DNA from: Streptomyces sp. NBC_01214
GTDB taxonomy: Bacteria > Actinomycetota > Actinomycetes > Streptomycetales > Streptomycetaceae
Reading direction: 5' to 3'
Assembly: GCF_026340975.1 (NCBI RefSeq)
Contig: NZ_JAPEOS010000001.1
Coordinates: 3,629,001-3,693,000, forward strand
DNA length: 64,000 nt
Position numbers and translations under genes: made by a program. Of the stretch, positions 17,112-26,127 are shown piece after piece. The notes beneath the pieces are model-generated. The model saw nothing but the letters and a program-made list of their open reading frames with translations. It did no database searches and had not been told where the DNA came from. Within the stretch, counting starts at the first letter, position 1. Each line of letters begins with the position of its first letter.

Positions 17112-18545
17112 TCAACGGGCCTTCGCGTCGTCCGTGCCGATCCCGGCGTCGGTGCCGCTGCCGGTGCCGGTGCGGCGCAGCGTCGCCAGGACCGGACCGG
17201 TCGGCTGGAGGGTGAGCCCGGGGAAGACCCCGGCCCGTTCGCTCCCGCTGTCCAGGTGGAACCGCTGTGCCAGCACGGCGAGTACGAGCGCGGCCTCCAC
17301 CAGGGCGAACCGCGCTCCCAGGCAGGCCCGCGGGCCGCCGCCGAAGGGGAACCAGGCGTGTTCGGGCACGGGATGCGGGGCGTCCGCGTCCCAGCGCTCG
17401 GGGCGGAAGGCCTCCGGGTCCGGGAACCACCGGGCGTCGCGGTGCATCGACCAGGGGCTGGTCCATACCGAGGTGCCGGCCGGCACCGCGCGCCCGCCGA
17501 GCGTCGCCCCCTCCGTGGCCACCGCCGAGATCAGCCAGATCGGCGGATAGATGCGCAGGGCCTCCTTGACCACGTGACGGGTCCAGGGCAGCCGCGCGTA
17601 GTCGTCGTAGGTCGGTAGCCGTCCGCCGAGCACCCGGTCCAGCTCCTCCGTCAGCCGGGCCCGCGCCGACGGCGCCCCCGACAGCAGTTGCCAGGTCCAG
17701 GTCAGGGTGGTCGAGGTGGTTTCGTGGCCGCCGATGTAGAGGGTGATCGACTCGTCCCGCAGCTCCTTGCGGGAGAGCGGGCCCCCGGTGTCGTCGCGGG
17801 CCGCGAGCAGTCGGCTCAGCAGGTCGTCGCGTTCCGCGCCGGCGCTCGATGCGGCCTCGTGCTCCCGTATGACGTGCTCGATCTCCCGGTCGAGCACCGC
17901 CACGGCCTCCCGCATCCGGCGCCGTCCGGGAGTGCGGACCCAGGGCGGCAGGAACAGCGTCAGCCCGCGGAACTCCGCCCCCAGTTCCCGTTGGGCCGTG
18001 GCCATGGCCGCGCTGATGGGTGCCTCCCGGCCGGCGGCGTCGCTCCCGAACAGCGTGCGCACGGCGATCCGCTGGGTGAGCCCGGCCATCTCCCGGTGCA
18101 CGTCGATCCGTTGGCCCGCGCGCCAGCCGTCCGCCAGGGCGTCCGCGCACTCCACCATCGTGGCGGCGTACGAACGCACCTGGCGCGGCCGGACGGCGGG
18201 CTGGACCAGCGCCCGTTTGCGCCGCCAGTCGTCCCCGGTGGCGACGACCACCCCGTTGCCCAGCAACTGGCGGAAGGCCCAGCCCAGTTCCGTCGGCCGG
18301 AAGGTGGACTCGACGGCCCCGAGCAGTTCACCGGCGTGCTCGGGCCGGGAGACCAGGATGTTGCGTTGCGGGCCGAGCGTCCAGGGCACCCAGTCCCCGT
18401 AGCCGTCGCGCAGGGACTCGAAGAAGGCCAGGGGATCGCGGGCGAAGGCGGGGAGGTTGCCGAGCAGCGGCCATCGGCGCGGTCCGCCGCTCCGGGGGCC
18501 CGGGGTCAGGGTCGCGGTCACGCAGGCATGGTGACAGGCGCCCAC
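17112..18545 (-). CDS. Cytochrome P450 (bacterial CYP102/CYP4-like group)
   Basis: A 477-residue P450 with the I-helix IGGHETTS, K-helix ExxR (KEALR), and heme loop FGGGPRACLG with Cys408. The N-terminus WPLLGNLPAFARDPLAFF and the overall length resemble long-chain, membrane-like P450s rather than the 400-residue soluble type used in NRPS tailoring. A GTG eight codons downstream (18521) is an alternative start. It lacks a linked ferredoxin. A Gly/Thr/Asp-rich tail follows the heme domain. It neighbours broken genes and is 8 kb from the NRPS cluster, so a role there is not supported. Confidence 0.88.
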   Translation of the reverse strand: MGACHHACVTATLTPGPRSGGPRRWPLLGNLPAFARDPLAFFESLRDGYGDWVPWTLGPQRNILVSRPEHAGELLGAVESTFRPTELGWAFRQLLGNGVVVATGDDWRRKRALVQPAVRPRQVRSYAATMVECADALADGWRAGQRIDVHREMAGLTQRIAVRTLFGSDAAGREAPISAAMATAQRELGAEFRGLTLFLPPWVRTPGRRRMREAVAVLDREIEHVIREHEAASSAGAERDDLLSRLLAARDDTGGPLSRKELRDESITLYIGGHETTSTTLTWTWQLLSGAPSARARLTEELDRVLGGRLPTYDDYARLPWTRHVVKEALRIYPPIWLISAVATEGATLGGRAVPAGTSVWTSPWSMHRDARWFPDPEAFRPERWDADAPHPVPEHAWFPFGGGPRACLGARFALVEAALVLAVLAQRFHLDSGSERAGVFPGLTLQPTGPVLATLRRTGTGSGTDAGIGTDDAKAR

Positions 18546-18587
18546 GTAGGGCGCCAGGGAACGGACGGGGTCTCTTCGGCGGGTCCC

Positions 18588-18923
18588 GCCCCTGGAACGC
18601 CGGGATCCAGAAGATCGAGATCGACGGTCCCTTCTCGGTCGGTACGCAGATCACGATGACGCCGCCCGGGGAAGCCCCGATCCCGCTGCGCATCGCCGAG
18701 GCGGTCGAAGGCGAACGGTTCGTCGACGAGGTGAGCTCCGGCGACCTGCTGCTGCGGACCGTCCACCGGATCGACCCGGTCGGCCAGGACCGGATCCGGT
18801 TCGTGTCCCGGATGGAGATCACCGGCAACGGCCGCCGACGAGGTCGGCCCGCAGATCGGCCCGGGCATCACCGCCGACCGGCCCGACACGATGACCTCGC
18901 TGGCCGAGCCGGCGCTTCGCTGA
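18588..18923 (+). pseudogene. Decayed SRPBCC (START-like) protein gene
   Basis: The frame beginning WNAGIQKIEIDGPF is a clear SRPBCC/polyketide cyclase-like segment, but its N-terminal part and start codon are missing. Near 18,828 the reading frame changes: ITGN continues as AADEVGPQIGPGITADRP in another frame, ending at TGA 18921-18923. So the gene carries at least a 5' truncation and one indel. Its stop overlaps the start of the MarR pseudogene, as in an intact two-gene operon. Confidence 0.7.
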
Positions 18924-19326
18924 TGCTCCTCAGCCCCGGGTTCCTGCTGTGGCACACCACCCTGCGCTGGCAGCGCGACATCGCCACGGCCCCGGCTCCG
19001 CTCGACCTCACCCACGTGCAGTGCGTGCTGCTCTCCTGCACCTGGTGGCTCAACACCCGGGGCGCGCACCTCGATCAGCTGGCCGTCGCCCGCCAGGCCG
19101 GACCGACGTCAAGATGACCTCCCGGGTCCTGCGCGCCCTGGACCGCAAAGGGCTCGTCGAGCGTGAGGTCGACCCGGCCGACACCCGGGCCGAGCGGCTG
19201 CGCGGCACCGACGCCGGAGCCGAACTGGCCCCACGGGCGAGCGCGGCCGTCGAGCAGGCCGACGCGCAGTTCTTCCGGCCCGTGGCCGTCGGCGACGCGG
19301 TGGCCCCGCTCGGCCGCCTGGCCCGT
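18923..19326 (+). pseudogene. Decayed MarR-family regulator gene
   Basis: The first frame reads MLLSPGFLLWHTTLRWQR and HVQCVLLSCTWWL up to ARQAG, then hits a premature stop at 19117. The next frame continues exactly with TDVKMTSRVLRALDRKGLV, so one G is missing near 19,101. The natural stop is also lost after LGRLA. This MarR type is common beside SRPBCC genes in Streptomyces. Both genes being broken suggests a dead operon rather than one sequencing error. Confidence 0.75.
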
Positions 19327-19389
19327 CCCGAAACCGGAGATCCGCCCGCCGCGCCGGAGCGACACCACCCACGAGCGGATCCGGAGGGG

Positions 19390-20067
19390 CTACGCGGTCC
19401 GGAGTGCGGCGAGCCAGTCGTACGCCACGTCCGCGCTGAACTCCGGACGGCCGCCGGGGAAGAGGAGCCCGGCGGAGGCGAAGGCCGGGTCCCCCGCGAT
19501 GTCCGGGGCGTACGGGACCGCCATGCAGGCCATGCCCGCGGCGTGCGCGGCCCGTGCCCCGGGCGCCGCGTCCTCGACCACCACGCAGTCGGCGGGTGCG
19601 GCGCCCAGCCGACGGGCCGCCTCCAAGAACACGTCCGGAGCGGGCTTGCCGTGCGCCACCTCCTCGGCGGAGACCACCGTCGTCAGTAGCGCGTCCAGCC
19701 CGGTGCCCGACAGCACCGCGTCGATCGCCGCGAGCGAGGAACCGGAGGCCACCGCCATGGCCGCGCCCTCGCCGTGCAGCCGCTCGACGAGCCCCCGCAT
19801 CTGCGGGAAGACCTCGGTCCGGGTGCGGGCCAGCTCCAGGTAGGCGGCGTTCTGTTCGGCGAGCAGCTGCTCGACCGGTGCCCGGATCCCGTACCGTTCC
19901 CGCAGGATCTCCAGGGTCTCCAGCGTGCCGATGCCGATGAAGCGGGAGTGCTGTTCCCACGTGAAATCGGGGACCCCGTGCCGCTCCAGGGTGCGGCGCC
20001 CGGACTCGTAGTAGTTCGGCTCGCTGTCCACGAGGGTGCCGTCGAGATCGAATATGACGGAGATCAT
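19390..20067 (-). CDS. HAD-superfamily phosphatase, beta-phosphoglucomutase-like
   Basis: A 225-residue HAD hydrolase. Motif I is DLDGTL at residues 7-12 with the nucleophile Asp, motif II is VASGSS, and motifs III/IV are KPAPDVFLEA and VVEDAAPGARAA. The helical cap between motifs I and II is of the beta-phosphoglucomutase class. It probably dephosphorylates a small sugar phosphate or similar metabolite in the cytosol. The exact substrate cannot be deduced. It is followed on the same strand by no coupled gene. Confidence 0.9.
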   Translation of the reverse strand: MISVIFDLDGTLVDSEPNYYESGRRTLERHGVPDFTWEQHSRFIGIGTLETLEILRERYGIRAPVEQLLAEQNAAYLELARTRTEVFPQMRGLVERLHGEGAAMAVASGSSLAAIDAVLSGTGLDALLTTVVSAEEVAHGKPAPDVFLEAARRLGAAPADCVVVEDAAPGARAAHAAGMACMAVPYAPDIAGDPAFASAGLLFPGGRPEFSADVAYDWLAALRTA

Positions 20068-20112
20068 CCGGTGGGCCCGTCCTGCCGCTCGTGTCCTGTC
20101 TCCACCATCCTG

Positions 20113-20592
20113 TCAGGTTTTGTTGGCATTCCTGCCGACGGATTCGACCAGCGGCAGCAGCCGGTGCGGCACCCGCTCGCGCAGCGCCACCTCCGTACGG
20201 GTGCGGACCACGCCCGGGAGCTGGATCAGCCGCTGGATCACGTCCTCCAGGTGCCCGTTGTCCCGGGCCGCCACACGGGTCAGCAGGTCCCCGCCGCCGG
20301 TGATCGAGAAGGCCTCGATGATCTCGGGCACGGCGGCCAGCGCGTCACCCACGTCGTCCAGATGGCCCTGGGTTACCTCGATGTGCACGAAGGCCAGCAC
20401 GGGATGGCCCAGGGCGGCGGGGGAGAGCACCGGCCCGGTGCCGGTGATCACGCCCGTGCGCTCCAGCCGGTCCAGCCGTGCCTGTAGGGTGCCGCGCGCG
20501 ACGCCCAGGATCCGGGCGTACTCGCGGACACTGGTGCGCGGCTGCTCGATCAGCAGGCGCAGGATTCTGGTGTCGAGCTCGTCCACCGCCAC
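20113..20592 (-). CDS. Lrp/AsnC-family transcriptional regulator
   Basis: A 159-residue protein with an N-terminal helix-turn-helix (LDTRILRLLIEQPRTSVREYA through GVARGTLQARLDRL) and a C-terminal RAM domain (VLAFVHIEVTQG, ITGGGDLLTRV). It begins with GTG; an in-frame GTG two codons later is an equally good start. Members sense amino acids and control their metabolism or transport. The amino-acid permease 1.5 kb away is a possible target but no evidence ties them. Confidence 0.92.
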   Translation of the reverse strand: MAVDELDTRILRLLIEQPRTSVREYARILGVARGTLQARLDRLERTGVITGTGPVLSPAALGHPVLAFVHIEVTQGHLDDVGDALAAVPEIIEAFSITGGGDLLTRVAARDNGHLEDVIQRLIQLPGVVRTRTEVALRERVPHRLLPLVESVGRNANKT

Positions 20593-20617
20593 GCCCCGAC
20601 TGTACCAATGGCCCCGT

Positions 20618-21379
20618 TCACCCCGGCTGTTCCCGGCCAGGGGCCTGGTCCGTGTGCAGCCCGGGCTGGCTCAGGTAGAGCAGGCCCACGACCAGCACCG
20701 TCGCGGCGGCCGGCAGCAGCAGCCAGCCCACCGTCCAACCGGCCCGCAGCAGCAGCGCCCCGAGGAACCCGCCGGCGAACATGGCCAGGACCGAGAGGCC
20801 GCGCAGCCTCCAGCCGGCCGTCCCGAACCCGTACGTGTTCTCCCGCCCCATGGCCGAAGCCCCCAGGAAGGCGGTCATGGACCGGGTGACCAGCGTCGTC
20901 GGTACGCCCGGCACGTTCGCCCGCATGATCGTGGTGTTGCGCAACCCCATCGCCAGGGCCAGCACCGCGGTCGCCGCCAGATGCCGCGGGGCCGGGGAGC
21001 CGTACTGCGGAGCCAGCCCCCAGCCGATGCCCGCGGCCGCCAGGATCAGCCCCGCCTCGGCGATGAGGCCGATGACGAACCAGCGCCTCCCGCGGACCTC
21101 GGTCACGGACTCCAGATGCGACCCGCAGACCACCCCGACGACGAACGCGGCCAGGGAGACCCCCGGAGCGAGCGTCTCCAGTCTCCCGGCCCCGGCCGCA
21201 CCGAAGGCCAGGAACAGCACGTTGCCCGTCTGCATCGCCGTGAAGGCCGGCCCCAGCGCCAGCAGGCTCGCCGCTTCCACCATCCCGGTCACCCAGGTCA
21301 GTACGACCATCAGCGCGGGCATGCGCGGCGGGAGCAGCGGCGAACCGGCCGTCCGCCCGGCCTCCCGGTTCTCGTCCAT
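20618..21379 (-). CDS. DUF1275 (YoaK-like) membrane protein
   Basis: A 253-residue protein with six predicted membrane segments and family signatures GMVEAASLLALG, AMQTGNVLFLA, GLRNTTI and VPTTLVTRSMT. The start ATG at 21379 is chosen because the hydrophobic domain begins about 25 residues in. The family is of unknown function, possibly a transporter. It lies upstream of the Lrp gene in the same orientation with a 25-base gap, so the two may be co-transcribed. Confidence 0.85.
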   Translation of the reverse strand: MDENREAGRTAGSPLLPPRMPALMVVLTWVTGMVEAASLLALGPAFTAMQTGNVLFLAFGAAGAGRLETLAPGVSLAAFVVGVVCGSHLESVTEVRGRRWFVIGLIAEAGLILAAAGIGWGLAPQYGSPAPRHLAATAVLALAMGLRNTTIMRANVPGVPTTLVTRSMTAFLGASAMGRENTYGFGTAGWRLRGLSVLAMFAGGFLGALLLRAGWTVGWLLLPAAATVLVVGLLYLSQPGLHTDQAPGREQPG

Positions 21380-21449
21380 CACGCCCGACAGTGACACGCC
21401 CGCCCGGGCGCTCCGGCACCGACATGCCGGAGCGCATAGGGTCCCGAGG

Positions 21450-22043
21450 ATGAGTGACCTGTTGCTGGTGAGGCACGGCGAGACCGCCTGGAGCGCGAAC
21501 GGGCGCCACACCGGGCTTACTGACCTTCCACTGACCGCACGAGGCGTCGAGGAGGCCATCTCGCTGGCCCCCTTCTTCCGGGACCGGCAGCCGGCCCTGG
21601 TGTTGACCAGCCCGCTGCGCCGGGCCGTCGCCACCGCCGAACTCGCCGGGCTCACGGGCGGGCGGCCCGACCCCGACCTGTACGAATGGGACTACGGCGG
21701 CTACGAGGGAATCACCACCGCGGAGATCCAGAAGACCACGCCGGACTGGTCCCTGTGGACCCACGGCGTGCCGCCCGGCGACAGCGACCATCCGGGGGAG
21801 AGCGCCACCCAGGTGGGTGCCCGCGCCGACCGGGCCCTGGCCCGGGTCGCCCCCGTGCTCCGCGCGGACGGCGGCGACGTGGTGCTCGTCGCCCACGGCC
21901 ACTTCCTGCGCGTCCTCACCGCCCGCTACCTGCGCCTGGAGCCCGAGCACGGCCGGCTGTTCCTGCTGCGCACCGGCACCGTCAGCGTGCTCTCCACGGA
22001 GCACGGCCTCCCGGTGATCGCGGGCTGGAACACCCGCCCCTGA
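21450..22043 (+). CDS. Histidine phosphatase (phosphoglycerate mutase-like)
   Basis: A 197-residue branch 1 histidine phosphatase. LVRHGETAWS at residues 6-15 carries the catalytic His and Arg; SPLRRAVATAEL and LVAHGHFLRVL complete the active site. It is the small-phosphatase type rather than a glycolytic mutase; the physiological substrate is unknown. A CGAGGA ribosome site precedes the ATG. Confidence 0.9.
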   Translation: MSDLLLVRHGETAWSANGRHTGLTDLPLTARGVEEAISLAPFFRDRQPALVLTSPLRRAVATAELAGLTGGRPDPDLYEWDYGGYEGITTAEIQKTTPDWSLWTHGVPPGDSDHPGESATQVGARADRALARVAPVLRADGGDVVLVAHGHFLRVLTARYLRLEPEHGRLFLLRTGTVSVLSTEHGLPVIAGWNTRP

Positions 22044-22117
22044 TCGAGGCCCGGCCCGAGCTCCGTCCGGCACCGCCTCGCCTCGCGGGGCGGTGCCGAC
22101 TGCGTGACCATGCGTAC

Positions 22118-23647
22118 ATGGGTCACGACTCGTACATGGACGACGGCGATGCGGGCGCCGGACCGGAGGGCAAGGACGCGAGGCTCAAGGCCAACGCGAT
22201 CGGATTCCTCGACGCGCTCGTCATCGGCCTGAACTCCACCTCGCCCGCCTACTCCCTGGCCGCCGTCCTCGGGCCGATCGTCGCGCTGGTCGGGATCTAC
22301 GCACCGGGCGTGATGCTGGCCTCCTTCGTCCCGATGCTGCTCATCGCCGCCGCCTTCTACTACCTCAACAAGGTGGACCAGGACTGCGGGACGACCTTCT
22401 CGTGGGTCACCCGGGCCATGGGCCCCTGGGCCGGCTGGCTCGGTGGCTGGGCCATCGCCATGACCGGCGTCCTCGTCATCGGCTCACTCGCCGACGTCGC
22501 CGTGAACTTCGGCCTGCTCGCCTTCGGACTCGACAGCTGGGCCGCCAACGCCTGGATCCGGCAGGGCCTCACCGTCGTGGTGATCCTCGCCATGACCGGC
22601 ATCTGCGTCATCGGCACCGAGCTCTCGGCCCACCTCCAGGACATCCTCATCCTCGCCCAGGTCTTCTTCCTGCTGACCTTCGCCGTGGTCGCCATCTACC
22701 GCGTCTACGCCGACACCAGCACCCTGGAATCGATCGAGCCCTCACTCAGCTGGCTCAACCCCTTCGGTGCAGGTGGCGCCGCGCTCACCGGCGGGCTGCT
22801 GCTCGGCGTGTTCATGTACTGGGGCTGGGAGTCCGCGGTCAACCTCACCGAGGAGGTGGAGAACTCCGCCACCGCGCCCGGCAAGGCGGGCCTGTGGTCG
22901 ACCGTGATCCTCCTGGTCACCTACCTGTCCGTGGGCTTCGCGGTCGTCGCCTACGCGGGCACCGTCTACCTCGCCGAGAACGCGGGCGAGGAGGAGGCCA
23001 TCTTCGCGGTCCTCGCCCACGAGGTCATGGGCGGCTGGGACTGGGTGGTGCTCCTCGCCGTCTGCACCTCGGCGCTCGCCTCCACCCAGACCACGATCAT
23101 CCCCGCCTCCCGCACCGCCCTGTCCATGGCCCGCCGGCACGCGCTGCCGCACGGGCTCGCCCACATCCACCCGAGGTTCCGCACCCCGGACGTGAGCACG
23201 TGGTGGGTGGCCGGCATCGCCATCGGCTGGTACCTGATCGTCAACCAGATCAGCGAGAACGCGCTCCTGGACTCGCTCACCGCGCTCTCCCTGCTCATCG
23301 CGTTCTACTACGCGCTCACCGGCCTGGCCTGCGCCATCTACTACCGCCGCCACCTGTTCGAGAACCCGCACAACTTCTTCCTGATCGGCCTCGGCCCGGT
23401 GGTCGGCGCCGGCCTGCTGACCTGGCTGCTGGTGGAGTCGATCGGCGACATGTCCAACCCGGAGAACTCCGCCAGCGGGGTCTCCTGGCTCGGGCTCGGC
23501 CCGCCCCTGGTCATCGGCATCGGCATCGCGCTCGTGGGCGTGGCCGTCATGTGCTTCTGGCGGGTCCAGGACGGCAGGTTCTGGCGGGAGCGCCGCGGCG
23601 TCGTCGACCCGGAACTCGTCCACGCAGGGAAGCACCAGTCCCCCTAG
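22118..23647 (+). CDS. APC-superfamily amino acid permease
   Basis: A 509-residue transporter with about 12 membrane segments. The first segment carries the APC signature (NSTSPAYSLAAVLGP) and segment 6 shows MYWGWESAVNLTEEVENS. It should import an amino acid or amine across the cytoplasmic membrane. An ATG six codons downstream is an alternative start. A universal stress protein gene follows 9 bases after the stop, a common pairing in Streptomyces. Confidence 0.9.
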   Translation: MGHDSYMDDGDAGAGPEGKDARLKANAIGFLDALVIGLNSTSPAYSLAAVLGPIVALVGIYAPGVMLASFVPMLLIAAAFYYLNKVDQDCGTTFSWVTRAMGPWAGWLGGWAIAMTGVLVIGSLADVAVNFGLLAFGLDSWAANAWIRQGLTVVVILAMTGICVIGTELSAHLQDILILAQVFFLLTFAVVAIYRVYADTSTLESIEPSLSWLNPFGAGGAALTGGLLLGVFMYWGWESAVNLTEEVENSATAPGKAGLWSTVILLVTYLSVGFAVVAYAGTVYLAENAGEEEAIFAVLAHEVMGGWDWVVLLAVCTSALASTQTTIIPASRTALSMARRHALPHGLAHIHPRFRTPDVSTWWVAGIAIGWYLIVNQISENALLDSLTALSLLIAFYYALTGLACAIYYRRHLFENPHNFFLIGLGPVVGAGLLTWLLVESIGDMSNPENSASGVSWLGLGPPLVIGIGIALVGVAVMCFWRVQDGRFWRERRGVVDPELVHAGKHQSP

Positions 23648-23656
23648 GAGCCCCCG

Positions 23657-24082
23657 ATGTCCGTAGTCCTCGGATACGACGAATCTCCTGGCGCGGAACG
23701 GGCCCTGCAGGTGGCGCTGGAGGTGGCCACCGCCTTCGGTGAGCCCCTCGTCCTCGTCTACGGGGCGGCCGCCCCGGGCCCCACCGGCGAGGAGTCCCGC
23801 GCCCACCGCGAAGCCGTCCGCCAGGCGGGCCGCAGCGCGCTGGCGCACGCCGTCGAGGCGGCCGACGCCGCCGGGGTGCCCTCCACGGTCGAGGTGGCCG
23901 ACGAGAAGCCCGCGCAGGCCCTGCTGGAGTCTGCCGAGCGCCACCGGGCCCGCGTCATCATCGTCGGCAGCTGGGGCGACAGCCCGATGCGCGGAGCGCT
24001 GCTCGGCTCCACGCCGCACAAGCTCCTGCACCTGTCGCCGATCCCGGTGCTGTGCGTACCGACCGGGCCGGAGGGCGCCTGA
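23657..24082 (+). CDS. Universal stress protein (UspA family)
   Basis: A 141-residue single-domain Usp with VVLGYDESPGAERAL at the start and the ATP-binding loop VGSWGDSPMRGALLGST near residues 107-123, matching G-2x-G-9x-G(S/T). It probably binds ATP and modulates the coupled permease or a stress response. AGGAG precedes the ATG. It is translationally close to the permease gene. Confidence 0.92.
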   Translation: MSVVLGYDESPGAERALQVALEVATAFGEPLVLVYGAAAPGPTGEESRAHREAVRQAGRSALAHAVEAADAAGVPSTVEVADEKPAQALLESAERHRARVIIVGSWGDSPMRGALLGSTPHKLLHLSPIPVLCVPTGPEGA

Positions 24083-24100
24083 ACAGCCGTGGTGCGACCG

Positions 24101-24130
24101 GGGCGGGCACCCTCCGGGTCCGGCCCGCCC
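24101..24130. terminator. Hairpin between convergent genes
   Basis: GGGCGGGC and GCCCGCCC form an 8-bp stem around a 14-base loop, between the Usp gene and the antiporter stop. It can serve both directions. Confidence 0.55.
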
Positions 24131-24131
24131 G

Positions 24132-25412
24132 TCAGGGTCCGGAGAGGGCGCTCTCGGGCTCGGCCTGCGCGGGGGTCCGGCGGCCCACCTCCTTCCCGGC
24201 GCGCAACCGGGTCAGGGCCGGGCTGGTGATCGCCGTCGTCACCAGGGCCATCAGCACCAGCATGGTGAACAGCTGCGGCCCGATGACGCCGAGTTCCAGA
24301 CCGACGTTGAGCACCACCAGCTCGGTCAGCCCCCGGCAGTTCATCAGGGCCCCGATCGACAGGGCCTCCCGCCACGGTCTTCCGCAGGCGCGCGCCGCAC
24401 CCGCCGCGCCGCCCCACTTGCCGAGGAAGGCGACGAAGAGGATCGCGGCCGTCCACAGCCACAGCTCGGGCGATGCCGTCAGGCCCCCGATGTCCGTGCG
24501 CAGACCCGTGTGCACGAAGAACAGGGGCAGCAGCACGGGCACCGTGAACGCGCGCAGCCGGGCCGCCGAAGCCTCGATGCGCTGCCCGGTGCGCGGGGTG
24601 ACCACCCCGAACAGGAACGCCCCGAACAGCGCGTGCACGCCGATCAGGTCGGTGGCCAGCGCGGACAGGCTCAGCCCGCTGAAGAGCACCACCAGCACCG
24701 CCGCGTCGCCGGCCCGGTCGGCGCGGGCCGACCAGCGGGCCAGCAGCGGTCTCACCGCGTACAGCATGACCAGCGTGAAGGCCACGGCGAGGCCGGCCGT
24801 GGTGGCCGCCTCCATCGGGGACCCGGCCGTGGAGAGGGCCACCACCAGGGCCAGCAGGCACCACGCGACGACGTCGTCCACGGCCGCGCAGGCCATGGCG
24901 AGCGCCCCGAGCGGAGTCCCGTACAGGCCCCGGTCGATGAGGATCCGGGCGAGGACCGGGAACGCGGTGATGGCCATGGCCACGGCCATGAACAGGGTGA
25001 ACGGCATCCGGCCCACCCCCTCGGGCGCGAACCCGCCGTACATCGCGACCGCCAGGAGCGCGCCCAGCGCCAGCGGCAGCAGCATGCCCGCCTGGCTCAC
25101 CGCCACCGCGACCCGGGTGTGACCGCGCAGGCTCTTCAGGTCCAGCTCCAGCCCGACCAGGAACATGAAGGCGAGCAGCCCGAGCTGTCCGAGCACCGAG
25201 GTGTACGGAAGCACGGACGGCGGGAAGAGCGCGTGCTGGGCCTGCGGCCAGAGCCAGCCCAGCAGCGAGGGTCCCAGCAGGATGCCGGTGGCGATCTCAC
25301 CCACCACGGGGGGCTGGCCGAACCGGCGGCAGACGGCGGCCCCCACCTGACTGGCCAGGATCACCACCGGAACGGCGACCAGCAGGGCGGGCAGCGGGTC
25401 AACGGACGACAC
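24132..25412 (-). CDS. CPA2-type cation/proton antiporter
   Basis: A monovalent cation:proton antiporter with 12-13 membrane segments (PPVVGEIATGILLGPSLLGW, LAFMFLVGLELD, ALFGAFLFGVVTPR, NCRGLTELVVLNVGLELG). I place the start at GTG 25412, giving 426 residues, because GGAGG stands 5 bases upstream; an ATG four codons earlier is open but lacks a ribosome site. The start lies inside the 3' end of the flavin reductase gene (14-base overlap), so the two are probably co-transcribed, yet the antiporter has no obvious place in peptide biosynthesis. Likely the left border of the cluster. Confidence 0.88.
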   Translation of the reverse strand: MSSVDPLPALLVAVPVVILASQVGAAVCRRFGQPPVVGEIATGILLGPSLLGWLWPQAQHALFPPSVLPYTSVLGQLGLLAFMFLVGLELDLKSLRGHTRVAVAVSQAGMLLPLALGALLAVAMYGGFAPEGVGRMPFTLFMAVAMAITAFPVLARILIDRGLYGTPLGALAMACAAVDDVVAWCLLALVVALSTAGSPMEAATTAGLAVAFTLVMLYAVRPLLARWSARADRAGDAAVLVVLFSGLSLSALATDLIGVHALFGAFLFGVVTPRTGQRIEASAARLRAFTVPVLLPLFFVHTGLRTDIGGLTASPELWLWTAAILFVAFLGKWGGAAGAARACGRPWREALSIGALMNCRGLTELVVLNVGLELGVIGPQLFTMLVLMALVTTAITSPALTRLRAGKEVGRRTPAQAEPESALSGP

Positions 25413-26043
25413 GGGTACCTCCATCGGGCGTGGCGGGGCGCAGGGCGGTGGGGAGGTCGCGGTGCGGAGCCGGCTGCGGGGCCTGTTGCAGAGCCGGCTG
25501 CGGGGCCGCGGCCGCCGCGGACCAAGGGGCGTACCGGCGCAGCCCGTAGAGCAGGGGGTCCCGGTCGTCCCGTACGGTCACGCGGCGGACCTCGGCGAAG
25601 ACGGCCGTGTGGTCCCCGAAGCCGACGGTTTCGACCACGGCGCAGTCCGCGACCGCGTGCGCGTCCGCGGTCAGGTGCGGTCCGCCCGCGCCCAGCGGCA
25701 GCCGCCACTCGACGTGGTCGAAGCGGTCGGGCGCCCCGGAGGCGAACAGGTCCGAGGTGCTGCGGGCCCGCTCGTGCAGCAGGTTGAGGGCGAAGTGTCC
25801 CTCGGCGAGCAGCACCGCGAGGGTCGGGCTCGCCGCCCGTATGCACACCACGAGCGTTGCCGGTACGAGGGCCACGCTCGCGAGGGAGGTGCAGGTCAGG
25901 CCGTGCGGCACGGATTCGGCGTCCAGCGTGGTGACGACGGACACGCCGGTGGGGAAGGCGGCCATGAAGGGACGGAGGTCCGCCGACTGGACCCCGGCCG
26001 ACTCGTCCGGCGCGGCGGGATGGGGCACGGAGCGGTGGGGCAT
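25399..26043 (-). CDS. Flavin reductase, probable partner of the halogenase
   Basis: A 214-residue member of the HpaC/PheA2-type flavin reductase family: FMAAFPTGVSVVTT, LTCTSLASVALVPATLVVCI, FALNLLHE and the AVFAEVRRV/YGLRRYAPW region. It uses NAD(P)H to reduce free FAD or FMN and so supply FADH2 to a two-component enzyme. The tryptophan halogenase ends 85 bases upstream on the same strand and needs exactly this. The ATG at 26043 is chosen for AGGAG 7 bases upstream. The last 35 residues are a Pro/Gln/Ala-rich repeat tail (PQPALQQAPQPAPH) absent from the core fold. Confidence 0.88.
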   Translation of the reverse strand: MPHRSVPHPAAPDESAGVQSADLRPFMAAFPTGVSVVTTLDAESVPHGLTCTSLASVALVPATLVVCIRAASPTLAVLLAEGHFALNLLHERARSTSDLFASGAPDRFDHVEWRLPLGAGGPHLTADAHAVADCAVVETVGFGDHTAVFAEVRRVTVRDDRDPLLYGLRRYAPWSAAAAAPQPALQQAPQPAPHRDLPTALRPATPDGGTRVVR

Positions 26044-26127
26044 GTCTGACTCCTGAGGTGGCTGAAGCAACTGCGGCCCGGCAGCCGGCGGGAGAGCCGT
26101 ACTGCCGGGCCGTGGGAGCGGTGGGCC

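Noticed and set aside
17112..18545. P450 as a tailoring enzyme of the NRPS cluster
   Set aside because: It lies 8 kb from the cluster behind pseudogenes and housekeeping genes and belongs to a longer P450 class than the carrier-dependent type.
24132..25412. Antiporter as a cluster resistance gene
   Set aside because: Although it overlaps the flavin reductase gene, its family moves monovalent cations and nothing links it to the peptide.
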